DNA of 64,000 nucleotides from Algoriphagus locisalis (GCF_900116615.1 NZ_FPBF01000005.1:255552-319551); one strand, 5' to 3'. Shown: positions 40,470 to 49,526, counted from the stretch's first letter. Program-made: numbers and translations. Notes: a model not told the origin generated them from the letters alone.

Positions 40470-42815
40470 ATGAATTCCTTTACTAAGATTCTTGGGGTAC
40501 TGTTTTTCATGGCAATCAATCCCCTTCAAGCACAGCAACTCACACAGACAATCCGAGGTACGGTGATCGATCAAATCACAAAAGCACCAATGCCTGGAGC
40601 AACGGTGATGATTTTGGATTCACATCCTCTCATCGGTACTACAACCGATGAGGCAGGAGATTTCAAAATCCAAAATTTGCCTGTAGGTATCTATGCGCTC
40701 AAAGTGAGCTTCGTTGGGTTTGAGGAAATGATCCTTCCCACTATCAAACTTAACTCTGGTAAAGAAGTGGTTCTCACTGTCCCTTTGGAAGAAGATCTAA
40801 CGCAAATCGATGAATTCGTCGTGACGGCTAGCGATAAGGATCGGACGATCAATGAAATGGTGCAGGTGAGTGGACGGACGTTCTCTGTGGAGGAAACCAG
40901 GAAGTTTGCCGCTGCAGTGAATGATCCTGGCCGAATGGCGATTTCCTTTTCTGGTGTGACAGGAACTGATGATGGCAACAACAACATTTCCATTCGGGGA
41001 AATAGTCCAAACGGTTTGCTTTGGCGTATGGAAGGAATAGACATCCCCAATCCCAACCATTTTGTGAATCCTGGTACTTCAGGTGGAGGAGTTTCCATTC
41101 TCAGTTCCCAATTGTTGGCAAATTCTGATTTCATAACGGGCGCTTTTCCTGCGGAATATGGCAATGCACTTTCGGGAGTATTTGATTTGAACCTGCGAAA
41201 AGGGAACAATGAAAATCAGGAATTTACGCTTCAAGCGGGATTTTTGGGTCTGGATGTGGCAGCAGAAGGACCAATTGCCAAAGGCTACAAGGGTTCTTAT
41301 CTGATAAACTATCGGTATTCTACACTTTCTCTGCTTTCGAAAATCGGACTTCCTCTGGGCGATTTTGTGACCAATTTCCAGGATTTGTCTTTCAATGTTT
41401 TTCTTCCAACGGGTCCGAAAAGTACGATTACAGTCTTTGGATTTGGAGGATTAAGTGATCAGGATGGAAATGCACTGACGGATTCGCTGGAATGGGAATC
41501 TGAAGGAGATCGTTATGGCGGGACTTTTTTCTCCAATACTGGGGCAGTTGGAGTCAAGCATTCCTATAGTTTGAACGAAGCAAATTTCCTGCAGACTACG
41601 GTGCTGGCCTCTGGGCATTCTTTGGGTACAACGGAGTTTCGATTAAATGATGAGCTTCGGGAACAAGATCGCTTCTATGAAAACTACAGCAATTCGAAAG
41701 TCACGCTAAGCTCCGTTTTGAATACCAAGTTTTCTGCTAAAGCAAGTTTAAGAAGCGGGTTTTATATAAATCAGCTTTACTACAATCTCCGTGAAGATGA
41801 CTTTGATGAGGAGTCACAAAATCTAGCAACTAACATCAATTCTAAAGGAAATACACAGAGCATCCAGGCCTTTTCCCAATTGAATTACCGTGCAAATGAG
41901 CGGTTGACTTTCAATCTGGGGTTGCACTATCTACAACTTTTGATGAATAACTCCAACTCAATTGAGCCAAGAATTAGTGCTTCGTATGCGTTGGACGAAA
42001 AGCAGCGGGTTAGTTTCGGGTATGGCTTGCATTCCCAAGTGCAGCCGCTCGGGACCTACTTTGCGGAGCAAACTGTAAATGGACAGATCACTCTTCCAAA
42101 TGAAGAGCTTGGTTTGAGTAAATCGCATCATTTTGTGTTGGGCTATGATCGCTCGCTGACACCCTATTTACGGATGAAAGTGGAAACGTATTACCAGCAT
42201 TTATTTAATATTCCTATCAAAAGCGGCACAGATGAGACGTATTCTATCATTAACCAACAATGGACTTTCACCACGGATCCATTGGTGAATGAAGGGTTTG
42301 GGAAAAATTATGGAGTGGAACTGACTTTGGAGCAGTTTACCAACAAGGGGCTTTATTTCCTGCTCTCCGGTTCTCTGTATAATTCACTTTACAAAACGAA
42401 CGAAAACGTCTGGAGAAACACCGCTTACAACGGCAATTTTAACCTGACTCTGACCGCTGGGAAGGAGTATGAACTGAAGAGAAATCGAGTGTTTGGAGTA
42501 AATCTCCGGGTGATTTATAGAGGAGGATTGCGGGATACACCGATAGATTTGGAAGCCTCTATTGAAAAAGGGGAAGGCGTCTATCTTGAAGATCAGATTT
42601 ATTCGGAGAAAAACCCCAATTACTTCCGAACCGATCTTCGCTTAAGTATGACGAAAAACAAACCCAAGTCCACCAGAACTTGGGCGCTGGATATACAAAA
42701 TGCAACTAACCGTCAAAATGTGTATGGTGCATATTTTGAGCCGATGACAAATAAAATCGAAACTTCGTATCAGGCTCCGCTAATTCCTATTTTGAGTTAC
42801 CGGGTGGAGTTTTGA
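40470..42815 (+). CDS. TonB-dependent receptor with carboxypeptidase-regulatory-like domain
   Basis: This 781-residue outer-membrane protein has a signal peptide (about 1-21, ending QAQQ), an N-terminal CarboxypepD_reg-like domain (GTVIDQITKAPMPGATVMI, about 28-110) and a plug domain containing IDEFVVTAS, SIRGNSPNGLLWRMEGIDIPNPNHF and GNALSGVFDLNLRKG. A beta-barrel ends with the aromatic terminal strand (ILSYRVEF). Such receptors import siderophores, vitamins or glycans with TonB energy. No SusD-like lipoprotein lies next to it, so it is not a typical polysaccharide locus, and the substrate is unknown. A terminator follows. Confidence 0.93.
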   Translation: MNSFTKILGVLFFMAINPLQAQQLTQTIRGTVIDQITKAPMPGATVMILDSHPLIGTTTDEAGDFKIQNLPVGIYALKVSFVGFEEMILPTIKLNSGKEVVLTVPLEEDLTQIDEFVVTASDKDRTINEMVQVSGRTFSVEETRKFAAAVNDPGRMAISFSGVTGTDDGNNNISIRGNSPNGLLWRMEGIDIPNPNHFVNPGTSGGGVSILSSQLLANSDFITGAFPAEYGNALSGVFDLNLRKGNNENQEFTLQAGFLGLDVAAEGPIAKGYKGSYLINYRYSTLSLLSKIGLPLGDFVTNFQDLSFNVFLPTGPKSTITVFGFGGLSDQDGNALTDSLEWESEGDRYGGTFFSNTGAVGVKHSYSLNEANFLQTTVLASGHSLGTTEFRLNDELREQDRFYENYSNSKVTLSSVLNTKFSAKASLRSGFYINQLYYNLREDDFDEESQNLATNINSKGNTQSIQAFSQLNYRANERLTFNLGLHYLQLLMNNSNSIEPRISASYALDEKQRVSFGYGLHSQVQPLGTYFAEQTVNGQITLPNEELGLSKSHHFVLGYDRSLTPYLRMKVETYYQHLFNIPIKSGTDETYSIINQQWTFTTDPLVNEGFGKNYGVELTLEQFTNKGLYFLLSGSLYNSLYKTNENVWRNTAYNGNFNLTLTAGKEYELKRNRVFGVNLRVIYRGGLRDTPIDLEASIEKGEGVYLEDQIYSEKNPNYFRTDLRLSMTKNKPKSTRTWALDIQNATNRQNVYGAYFEPMTNKIETSYQAPLIPILSYRVEF

Positions 42816-42822
42816 GGGAAGG

Positions 42823-42854
42823 AAAACGAAGTGTGAAAATGCTTCGTTTTTTTG
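42823..42854 (+). terminator. Terminator of the TonB receptor gene
   Basis: AAACGAAG/CTTCGTTT with a 10-base loop is followed by TTTT, 8 bases after the stop. Confidence 0.88.
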
Positions 42855-42979
42855 TTTCACTGATTCAGGTGGTTGTACTTTTAGTTTAAAAAAATAGGAG
42901 TTTATAGTTGAATGGTTCTAAGATTGGTTTGGGATTTGCTAAGAGGTTTTTCCGTCAACTACTATTAATCTATTTTACG

Positions 42980-43477
42980 ATGAGGATTCTCAAATCTATA
43001 TTTTTCGCAAGTTTCATACTTCTTACTCTTTTTGCCTGTACTACCGATGAGGAGCCTTTATTTCAGGAAAAATATACGGCTGATGATTTAGTCAAACTTT
43101 ATGGAGATGATTTCAAGCAATGGGAATTGCAGGCTTTTTATGATAACTATAACCAGAAGCGGTTAAGTGATAGAAATGCCTGTTTTGTTGATGATTTTTT
43201 CGTGTTTCAAAAAGATTCGAAGCAGATAAATGTGACTCCAGGTGAAGTGGGCTGTGATAATGTGGCAGCGGAAGATGAAATAACCACGGCTTCCTATGAA
43301 TTTTATGAGGAAGATGGGTTTGTTTTTATTTCTATCGCTAAGGCTTCATCAGTCAATGGAGTTATCAAAAACAAATTTTTCAGTTTGCAATTGGTAGAAC
43401 TGTCTGATAAAGAGATGATTTTCGCCAGCGGTGAGAAAGGCAATTATGAGATGGCTTTGGTTTTTGTAGCTAGTTGA
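42980..43477 (+). CDS. Putative lipoprotein
   Basis: This 165-residue protein from the ATG at 42980 has a lipoprotein signal (LLTLFACTTDEE, lipobox Cys near 20). The mature part is acidic and beta-rich (DEITTASYEFYEEDGFVFISIAKAS), and Cys residues at NACFVDDF and GEVGCDN may form a disulfide. This Cys spacing resembles lipocalin-like Bacteroidota lipoproteins. An upstream non-ATG start is possible but would bury the signal peptide. No family is recognised. Confidence 0.75.
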   Translation: MRILKSIFFASFILLTLFACTTDEEPLFQEKYTADDLVKLYGDDFKQWELQAFYDNYNQKRLSDRNACFVDDFFVFQKDSKQINVTPGEVGCDNVAAEDEITTASYEFYEEDGFVFISIAKASSVNGVIKNKFFSLQLVELSDKEMIFASGEKGNYEMALVFVAS

Positions 43478-43542
43478 TTTGCTGGCCTAGCCATTATCAT
43501 GGCTCTGGTTCCGATCTTTTTCATCCCTTTCAAGTCCAGTTT

Positions 43543-44814
43543 CTATTTGTCCATACCTGCCAGCATTTCCTCTCCGTGTAGTAGATTTTTTTTGAAGAGT
43601 TCAAAATCACGGTGTTGTGGTTTTGCACCCATCTCTACAGCTTTTTTGAACAATGGAACAGCTTCTTCCACTCTACCAAGTGCCATAAGTCCTTCTCCCA
43701 TAGAGTCATAGACATTTGGAGAATCCGGGTGGTTTTCAAGGTTGTATTGGAATAAGGCCAAGGCATGCTTGTACTTATCAAAGCGCATTAGGCTATACCC
43801 AAGCATGTTAAAATCTTCCTCGGTTAATAAGGATGCGGGAATATAGGTTCCTATATCAGAAATAAACGTTTCAAATTCCTCAGGGGACAGTCTTTGTGCA
43901 GCACTGATGATTTTCTTATTTGGGTCGGCATAGAGTACTTGGCGAACCGACTGTGCAATCTGAGTCGGCTCTGCTGCAGGTAGCCTGTTCATGGTTCCTG
44001 ATGAAAGAAGCACGGAATATTCCGGGCGAATTAGTGCATATTCATCAAAGAAATCCAGCTTGCTTGCCACTAACAATTTGTGGAATTCCTGCGAATTCAT
44101 AGACAACTCATTCATCATCGGAAATACATAAGTCCCTCTCCCTAAAATAACTAATGAAGGCATTTCTGGAACTGATTGAGACGACCAGATAAGCTCATCT
44201 TCCTGTAGAATACCGAAAAATAGTTGTGATTCTAAGTTGTTGCCAACAGAACTATTGGTCATTGTTTTGGCTAGGAAACCCATGTATTCTGCCCCTATTT
44301 TTTCTCCATCCAAACCCTTCTCGCTTAGGTATTTACTTAGCTGAGTCGCATTTTCTGTGTCTATTACAGGATCAATGTAGATCATTCCTTCTACCTCGGT
44401 TGGATGATTTTCTGCAAACTGCCGGATGAGTAGATTCCCCCAGTTGTTTCCTGCTAAAATGTAAGGCGGGTGGATTTTCATTTCTTTTAGAAGTCCTTCC
44501 AATGCCTTTACTTGAGACTCTATACTTGGTTTTTGATCCGAATTGGAAGACTTTCCAAGACCTACTCTATCATAGGAAAGTACAGGAGAAAACTCAGCGA
44601 TTTGATCAAATGCAGCATTCCAAGACTCCAAACTTTGCCCAGTCCCGGCTTCCAGAATCACGATGGGTTGATAAGCTTTCCTCTCCGCTAAACCTGAAGT
44701 TTTAGCCCGCATTTGTTTTCCATCCACAGATATAATTTCCGTTTTTGATTGGGCATTTACATGCGTAGCAAAGAAAAATGCGGGTAGGAATCCGAGTAAA
44801 AATAGTTTCTTCAT
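43543..44814 (-). CDS. Secreted alpha/beta-hydrolase-fold protein with TPR, catalytic residues lost
   Basis: This 423-residue protein has a signal peptide (about 1-22, ending VNAQ), an alpha/beta-hydrolase domain (about 45-290) with EAGTGQS (oxyanion-loop region), SYDRVGLGKS and a nucleophile elbow. The elbow reads AGNNWGN, where GxSxG is expected, so the nucleophile Ser is Asn124. The catalytic His position, in SGTMNRLP, is also Asn (N276). Two or three TPR-like helices follow (about 325-415, FDKYKHALALFQYNLENHPDSPNVYDSMGEGLMALGR in part). It is probably a non-enzymatic binding protein, or uses an altered mechanism. It is the only gene in its unit. Confidence 0.85.
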   Translation of the reverse strand: MKKLFLLGFLPAFFFATHVNAQSKTEIISVDGKQMRAKTSGLAERKAYQPIVILEAGTGQSLESWNAAFDQIAEFSPVLSYDRVGLGKSSNSDQKPSIESQVKALEGLLKEMKIHPPYILAGNNWGNLLIRQFAENHPTEVEGMIYIDPVIDTENATQLSKYLSEKGLDGEKIGAEYMGFLAKTMTNSSVGNNLESQLFFGILQEDELIWSSQSVPEMPSLVILGRGTYVFPMMNELSMNSQEFHKLLVASKLDFFDEYALIRPEYSVLLSSGTMNRLPAAEPTQIAQSVRQVLYADPNKKIISAAQRLSPEEFETFISDIGTYIPASLLTEEDFNMLGYSLMRFDKYKHALALFQYNLENHPDSPNVYDSMGEGLMALGRVEEAVPLFKKAVEMGAKPQHRDFELFKKNLLHGEEMLAGMDK

Positions 44815-45109
44815 GGGATGTGTTGATTTGTTCGAACTAAAAGTTAACTAAAAAATAGAATTTATGGAAAGCTGATTTACAGATTTTTACAAGTGTTAAC
44901 AAAATTTTCAAATGAGTTGATAAGGAAGGGATTGTTCATTTGGGCTTTTATCACTTTCCTGATTTATTGACAAATAAGCCCTATTTTAGAATTGGCAAGC
45001 TGTTCATAGCTATCAGCTTATTTTCTTTAGAGTCCTGAGTTTTAGTTAGAACCAAATTACATGCGATTTTTTCAAGTTTTTCAATATCCAATTTCAACAA
45101 ATTCTAATC

Positions 45110-46678
45110 ATGGCAGCAAAGTATAAAACCCCGGGTGTTTACATCAATGAGCAAAATGCTTTTCCGAATTCGGTTGTTGAAGTTGCCACAGCGGTACCGG
45201 CATTTGTTGGCTACACTCCGCAAGCGGAATATCAAGGTAAATCGTATCTGAACACTCCTGTCAAAATCACCTCCTGGAATGAATTTTTGACCTTTTTTTG
45301 CTTCCCAGAGAAGGAAGGGATTAAGCAACAACAATACAGCCCAGTGTTTTATGTTGAGGAGTCGAAGATTGTTCCAAATGCTGTTGGAACCCTCTCCTTA
45401 GATCAGACTGATTATTCTATCACTCCTGATCCCAGTACTATCTACTACCTCTATTTGAGTGTTTACATGTTTTATCAAAATGGAGGAGGAGATGCTTATA
45501 TCGTTTCAGTTGGAGGATATGGAAAGCCTTCGGGAAGGCCACTTAGGCCGGGCGATCCGCTGGTCAATCCAAATGTCTCGCTTAAGGAATTACTGAATGG
45601 ACTCTCTTTGCTCAAAAAAGAAGCTGAGCCTACGATGTATGTATTTCCAGAAGCCACTCTTATGACACCTGGCAATCATGCGACCCTTACTCAGGAAATG
45701 CTTCGGCAGTGTGAGGAGCTTAAAACGGCAATTTCCATTCTGGATGTTCCAGCTGGTAGAGACGCTAGTCAACAGAATTTTGAAAAGGAAATTGCAAATT
45801 TTAGAAATGGCACTGGAAACATTGGCTTGAGTTACGGTGCAGCTTATTTCCCTTTTGTAAATACCACCTGTCTTAATCAGGAGGATCTAGATTACTCAAA
45901 TTTGTTTGGGGGCGATGTGTCAAAGCTGGCTGAATTGATCAATCCAAAGGATGCTGATCCCACTTTAAAAAAGATTTTTGATATGATCGTAGATGATCAA
46001 GAGGAGTCTATGTCAATAAGGCAACTCAATAGAGCCTTATTGAATTACAGTAAGCTTTATTCGGCGCTGTTAGCTAAAGTTCGGGAGCAGGCAAACCTAC
46101 TACCACCAAGCGGAGCGATGGCCGGAGTAATGACTATAGTCGATAATTCTACTGGAGTCTGGAAAGCTCCTGCAAATGTTAGCATAGCTGGAGTGACTGG
46201 CTTATCTTTTTACGTAAATGATACCCAGCAAGGGCCACTCAATGTAGATTCAGTTACGGGTAAATCTGTGAACGTCTTACGCTCTTTTGTCGGGCAAGGA
46301 ATATTGGTTTGGGGTGCGAGAACGCTGGATGGAAACAGTCAGGATTATAGGTATATCTCCGTTAGAAGAACTCTAATAATGTTAGAGCAGTCCTGTCAAT
46401 TAGCTGCAAAAGCTTACGTGTTTGAAAAAAATGATGCAAATACTTGGCAGTCAGTGAAATCTATGATTAGCAATTTCTTAACTAGTATTTGGAAGCAAGG
46501 AGGTTTGGCAGGTGCAAGTCCTGAGGATGCTTTTTCAGTTGAGTGTGGCCTTGGAAGGACAATGACTACTCAAGATATTCTCAATGGAATAATGATCATC
46601 ACTATTAAAGTAGCAGTGACTCGTCCGGCAGAGTTTATTGTGATTTCGTTTTCGCAGCAAATGGCAACTTTGAGTTAA
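45110..46678 (+). CDS. Contractile tail sheath protein (phage/CIS type), solitary
   Basis: This 522-residue protein starts MAAKYKTPGVYINEQNAFPNSV, then VATAVPAFVGYT, the usual N-terminus of tail sheath proteins in contractile injection systems. The C-terminal third (SVRRTLIMLEQSCQLAAKAYVFEKND, FSVECGLGRTMTTQDILNG, RPAEFIVISFSQQMATLS) is the conserved sheath core that docks on the tube. The length fits the larger sheath subunits of extracellular CIS. No tube, baseplate, spike, AAA ATPase or cap gene is within this window; its neighbours are a hydrolase-fold protein and lipoproteins. The frame is intact, so it is not an obvious relic. Confidence 0.92.
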   Translation: MAAKYKTPGVYINEQNAFPNSVVEVATAVPAFVGYTPQAEYQGKSYLNTPVKITSWNEFLTFFCFPEKEGIKQQQYSPVFYVEESKIVPNAVGTLSLDQTDYSITPDPSTIYYLYLSVYMFYQNGGGDAYIVSVGGYGKPSGRPLRPGDPLVNPNVSLKELLNGLSLLKKEAEPTMYVFPEATLMTPGNHATLTQEMLRQCEELKTAISILDVPAGRDASQQNFEKEIANFRNGTGNIGLSYGAAYFPFVNTTCLNQEDLDYSNLFGGDVSKLAELINPKDADPTLKKIFDMIVDDQEESMSIRQLNRALLNYSKLYSALLAKVREQANLLPPSGAMAGVMTIVDNSTGVWKAPANVSIAGVTGLSFYVNDTQQGPLNVDSVTGKSVNVLRSFVGQGILVWGARTLDGNSQDYRYISVRRTLIMLEQSCQLAAKAYVFEKNDANTWQSVKSMISNFLTSIWKQGGLAGASPEDAFSVECGLGRTMTTQDILNGIMIITIKVAVTRPAEFIVISFSQQMATLS

Positions 46679-46736
46679 CTAGTTAGCGAGGGTTTTCTAG
46701 ATTATTACGAGGTTAAAGCTCTATGCTTTTTAAACC

Positions 46737-47378
46737 TTAACATCCACATTCTTTAACCATATTCGCAACTCCTTTGCTGGTAGCTTTTCTGATTGCCTGG
46801 CTTACAGATCCAAAGTTCCAAAAGTTTACTCCGCCGTCTTCGTCTGGAGTTCCCCAATCACTGATTTTTGTGATAATAGCATTGTCAGAAACAATATTTC
46901 CTGATGCGGTTTCTATCAACGCTACTCTAATTGTGGCTGATATTTCCATGTCTGGAGCTGGTGGACTCATTTCGTAAAGCTGCTGCTCGCTTCTATAATT
47001 CCATTCATCAGAATTCCTGGTTTCTCCCAGTGCAATTCCCAAAAAGTAAGGATATCCTAAAGCAGAATTCACTTTAGCTCGCTGTTCGGGATCATTTGGA
47101 TCTGTTATTCCTGCGGAAAAAAGCTCGTGTTCCAGACGGTCATAGAGTTCAACTTTTGTAAAACCTTTGTCCCGAAGGATTTCCAATACTTGTGATTCGA
47201 GATAAGCTTGCTCACCAGGAGAAAGTTTGCTGAAACCTGAGTCCCAAGGTAAAGGCAAAAGCAAAACTCCATCTGACTGAGAAAGGCAGATGTGGCATTT
47301 TAACCGGGTATAAATCTCCGTAGATGTACAGGCAGAAAAGGCTATTAGAGTGAATAGCAGTAGAAATCCTTTTTTCAA
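46737..47378 (-). CDS. Putative lipoprotein, function unknown
   Basis: This 213-residue protein has a lipoprotein signal (LIAFSACTST, lipobox Cys near 17). Features include KCHICLSQ (two Cys), a helical SPGEQAYLESQVLEILRDKGF segment, and a beta-rich part (ATIRVALIETASGNIVSDNA) that recalls CsgG- or DUF4136-like outer-membrane lipoproteins. It ends KECGC. It is convergent with the sheath gene and 58 bases from its stop. Whether the two are functionally linked is unknown. Confidence 0.7.
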   Translation of the reverse strand: MKKGFLLLFTLIAFSACTSTEIYTRLKCHICLSQSDGVLLLPLPWDSGFSKLSPGEQAYLESQVLEILRDKGFTKVELYDRLEHELFSAGITDPNDPEQRAKVNSALGYPYFLGIALGETRNSDEWNYRSEQQLYEMSPPAPDMEISATIRVALIETASGNIVSDNAIITKISDWGTPDEDGGVNFWNFGSVSQAIRKATSKGVANMVKECGC

Positions 47379-47428
47379 AATACGGCTTGTAAAATAGTGG
47401 CTCGAATAAAGAGATCTGAAATCAGGGG

Positions 47429-47671
47429 CTATTCCGACACTTCAGTTATGGTGCGATATTTTGCCCATTTGCTTAGCAGCCCAATGATCGAAATGATCTG
47501 TAGAATCATTGCTGAGCCTAAAATTAAATCAGCATTTGGGCGATCGATGATTTTAAAATAAGCTCCAAAAATCACCATACTTATGCTTATAAGCAAAATA
47601 CGAAACATGAGTTTCTGACGCTTGCTGAGGTTGTTCAGGTTTGGAAAAAGTTTGTATAGGAGATTGATCAT
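47429..47671 (-). CDS. Small two-helix membrane protein
   Basis: This 80-residue protein has two predicted membrane helices (LMFRILLISISMVIFGAYF and ADLILGSAMILQIISIIGLL). The phrase GAYFKIIDRPNADLIL loosely resembles the GxxFKIxHxPxA motif at the start of the gliding and type IX motor protein GldL, but the cytoplasmic part of GldL is missing. The function is unknown. It lies in a row of minus-strand genes with the lipoprotein and a barrel protein. Confidence 0.65.
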   Translation of the reverse strand: MINLLYKLFPNLNNLSKRQKLMFRILLISISMVIFGAYFKIIDRPNADLILGSAMILQIISIIGLLSKWAKYRTITEVSE

Positions 47672-47695
47672 GTGGGTAATTTAGTTGAAAAATCA

Positions 47696-48250
47696 TCAAA
47701 ATCGATAACCAAATCGCAGGTGAATATTTGCAGTTAACTCACCGGTATCGGAAGTATAGCCTTTGGATTTGTAAAAACTATGTAGGTATCCGATCCCTAT
47801 GCCTGTTTCGAATGTGAAGTTTCTTCCTATAGGACGGCGTATTCCCCAGGTTGGTACAATAGACAGGTCCGGGATAATACTTTCATAATAGTTAGAAATT
47901 ATAAATAAATCCGGGTGGAAACTGGTCTTGATGGAAATGAAATTCCCGAAATTTCCTCTTGTAGCTTTGCCTTTTTTACTGCGTTTTCCAAGGTTATAAT
48001 ACCAGCGAGGCTCTGCAGTAAATACCGGAAAAAATGCATGTCCCGAAGAGTAGGTTCCCCACCAGAGCCCGCCATCCAACCCTACCTCTGCTCTTAGAGC
48101 TAATTGATCTGACAGTCTATACTCCTTATTTAGCCAAATTCCCAATAGGCCTGTTTGAAGCTCAGTTTTATTGGTCGTGACAGCTGCTTCCTGGGCATTT
48201 GCCCATGAGGCAGAAAATAGAAATGCAACTAGCGCGAACAGCTTTTTCAT
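47696..48250 (-). CDS. Putative outer-membrane beta-barrel protein
   Basis: This 184-residue protein has a signal peptide (about 1-19, ending ANAQ). The mature chain alternates polar and aromatic residues (YRLSDQLALRAEVGLDGGLWWG, FFPVFTAEPRWYYNLGKR, NIHLRFGYRF) and ends in an aromatic residue, typical of small outer-membrane barrels. No family is named with confidence. It is the third gene of a short minus-strand run. Confidence 0.7.
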   Translation of the reverse strand: MKKLFALVAFLFSASWANAQEAAVTTNKTELQTGLLGIWLNKEYRLSDQLALRAEVGLDGGLWWGTYSSGHAFFPVFTAEPRWYYNLGKRSKKGKATRGNFGNFISIKTSFHPDLFIISNYYESIIPDLSIVPTWGIRRPIGRNFTFETGIGIGYLHSFYKSKGYTSDTGELTANIHLRFGYRF

Positions 48251-48291
48251 TGAGACTAGATTTATAATTCCCCCAAAACTATTGTTTTTTT

Positions 48292-48324
48292 AACATCCAA
48301 CATCCAACATCCAACATCCAACAT
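48292..48324. repeat. Tandem heptamer AACATCC (TTGGATG on the minus strand)
   Basis: Four perfect units of AACATCC and a partial fifth end 1 base before the stop codon of xerD (48326). The period and the TTG/CAA core agree with the arrays at 3804, 59434 and 60986. Confidence 0.93.
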
Positions 48325-48325
48325 T

Positions 48326-49231
48326 TTATTTCCTTGGATGAAAATCCGTCAACACCTGCCTCAGGTAATCACGATCTAAATGTGTGTAAATTTCCGTGGT
48401 GGTGATGCTTTCATGACCTAGCATTTCCTGAACTGCACGAAGATCCGCTCCTCCTTCGATCAGGTGCGTGGCAAAGGAATGTCTGAAAGTATGGGGGGAA
48501 ATGTTCTTCTCAATTCCAGCCTGCTCCGCAGTTTTCTTGATAATCAAAAATATCATAACACGGGAAAGCTTCTTGCCCCGGCGGTTAAGAAAAACGAATT
48601 CTTCGTGGCCTTTGGCGATATTTTGATGCACCCGAACTTCATTTATGTAAATATTCAGGTATTTCAAAGCATCCTTTCCAATAGGGACGAGGCGTTCTTT
48701 ATTTCCTTTTCCAACCACTTTGAGAAAACCTATATCTTCAAAAATCTGTCCTGTTTTCAGTTCTATCAATTCACTTACCCGTAATCCTGAGCTGTACAAC
48801 ATTTCCAGCATGGCGCGGTTGCGATGGCCTTCCGGTTCTCCGAGAGGAATGGCTTCCAAAAGTTGCACGATTTCCTGATAGCTCAGGGTATCTGGTAGTT
48901 TTCTTCCCAATTTTGGGGCTTCGAGAAGTTGAGCGGGGTCTTCAGTAATTCTATCCTCATACATCAGGTATTTATAAAAGGCCTTGATTCCTGAAATGAT
49001 CCTGGCCTGGGTGTAATCGGATATTTCAAGCTTGGCCAGGTCATTGACAAATCTTCTCAAATACTCTAATTCCAGATTCAAGGGGCTTTTTTCAGGAAAA
49101 TTCACTTCCGAATAAGCTGCTAACTTCTCTACATCGCGTGTGTATGCTTCTATGGAATTCCCACTCAGGGATCGCTCTAGCTTTAGGTAATGGCGGAATT
49201 GTTTGATGTGGTTTTGCCAGTCTTTAGTCAT
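48326..49231 (-). CDS. xerD: Tyrosine recombinase XerD
   Basis: This 301-residue site-specific recombinase has an N-terminal SAM-like DNA-binding domain (1-95) and a catalytic domain with MLYSSGLRVSEL (first Arg), HTFRHSFATHLIEGGADLRAVQEMLGHE (HxxR and His) and the nucleophile Tyr in TTEIYTHLD. It resolves chromosome dimers with FtsK. The length and the spacing of R-H-R-H-Y are normal. It is not accompanied by phage genes. It is preceded and followed by heptad-like arrays. Confidence 0.95.
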   Translation of the reverse strand: MTKDWQNHIKQFRHYLKLERSLSGNSIEAYTRDVEKLAAYSEVNFPEKSPLNLELEYLRRFVNDLAKLEISDYTQARIISGIKAFYKYLMYEDRITEDPAQLLEAPKLGRKLPDTLSYQEIVQLLEAIPLGEPEGHRNRAMLEMLYSSGLRVSELIELKTGQIFEDIGFLKVVGKGNKERLVPIGKDALKYLNIYINEVRVHQNIAKGHEEFVFLNRRGKKLSRVMIFLIIKKTAEQAGIEKNISPHTFRHSFATHLIEGGADLRAVQEMLGHESITTTEIYTHLDRDYLRQVLTDFHPRK

Positions 49232-49240
49232 TGATGTGAT

Positions 49241-49273
49241 TTGAAAATTGGAAGATTTAAAAATTGGAAAATT
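49241..49273. repeat. AT-rich array with TTG heptads
   Basis: TTGAAAA and TTGGAAG, then ATTTAAA, a 2-base offset and TTGGAAA span the gap between the xerD start and the stop of the antitoxin gene, overlapping the stop codon. Confidence 0.6.
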
Positions 49274-49457
49274 AATACTCCCTCATTTCATCCAGATTTC
49301 CTTCCCAAGTGATTTTGCCTCTGAGGTTGGACAATTCATTTAGCTTGATTTTTCGGAGGTAAGCTTTCAGGGCGGCTTCCACATCTTCCTGAACATTTTT
49401 AGCATCAGTTCTTTGTAAGATTTCAGCCAATAGCTTTTCATCAACAGTTACTTTCAT
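49272..49457 (-). CDS. VapB-like antitoxin (DUF2191-type), no toxin beside it
   Basis: This 61-residue protein reads MKVTVDEKLLAEILQRTDAKNVQEDVEAALKAYLRKIKL in outline, matching short VapB/DUF2191 ribbon-helix-helix antitoxins, with a C-terminal tail (KITWEGNLDEMREY) that would plug a PIN toxin. The next gene downstream on the same strand is xerD, and upstream on the opposite strand is aroQ, so the usual vapC partner is absent. Confidence 0.8.
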   Translation of the reverse strand: MKVTVDEKLLAEILQRTDAKNVQEDVEAALKAYLRKIKLNELSNLRGKITWEGNLDEMREY

Positions 49458-49526
49458 ATCCTTTTTACGCTTATTAGTAAAATTACAACTTTAGAACTTT
49501 CCAACTTCAAAACCTGAAAATCCTTT

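Noticed and set aside
40470..42815. Polysaccharide utilisation locus (SusC)
   Set aside because: The receptor has no SusD partner and no glycoside hydrolases beside it.
45110..49231. Prophage (sheath gene plus tyrosine recombinase)
   Set aside because: The recombinase is a standard XerD, and no capsid, terminase, tail tube or lysis genes occur nearby.
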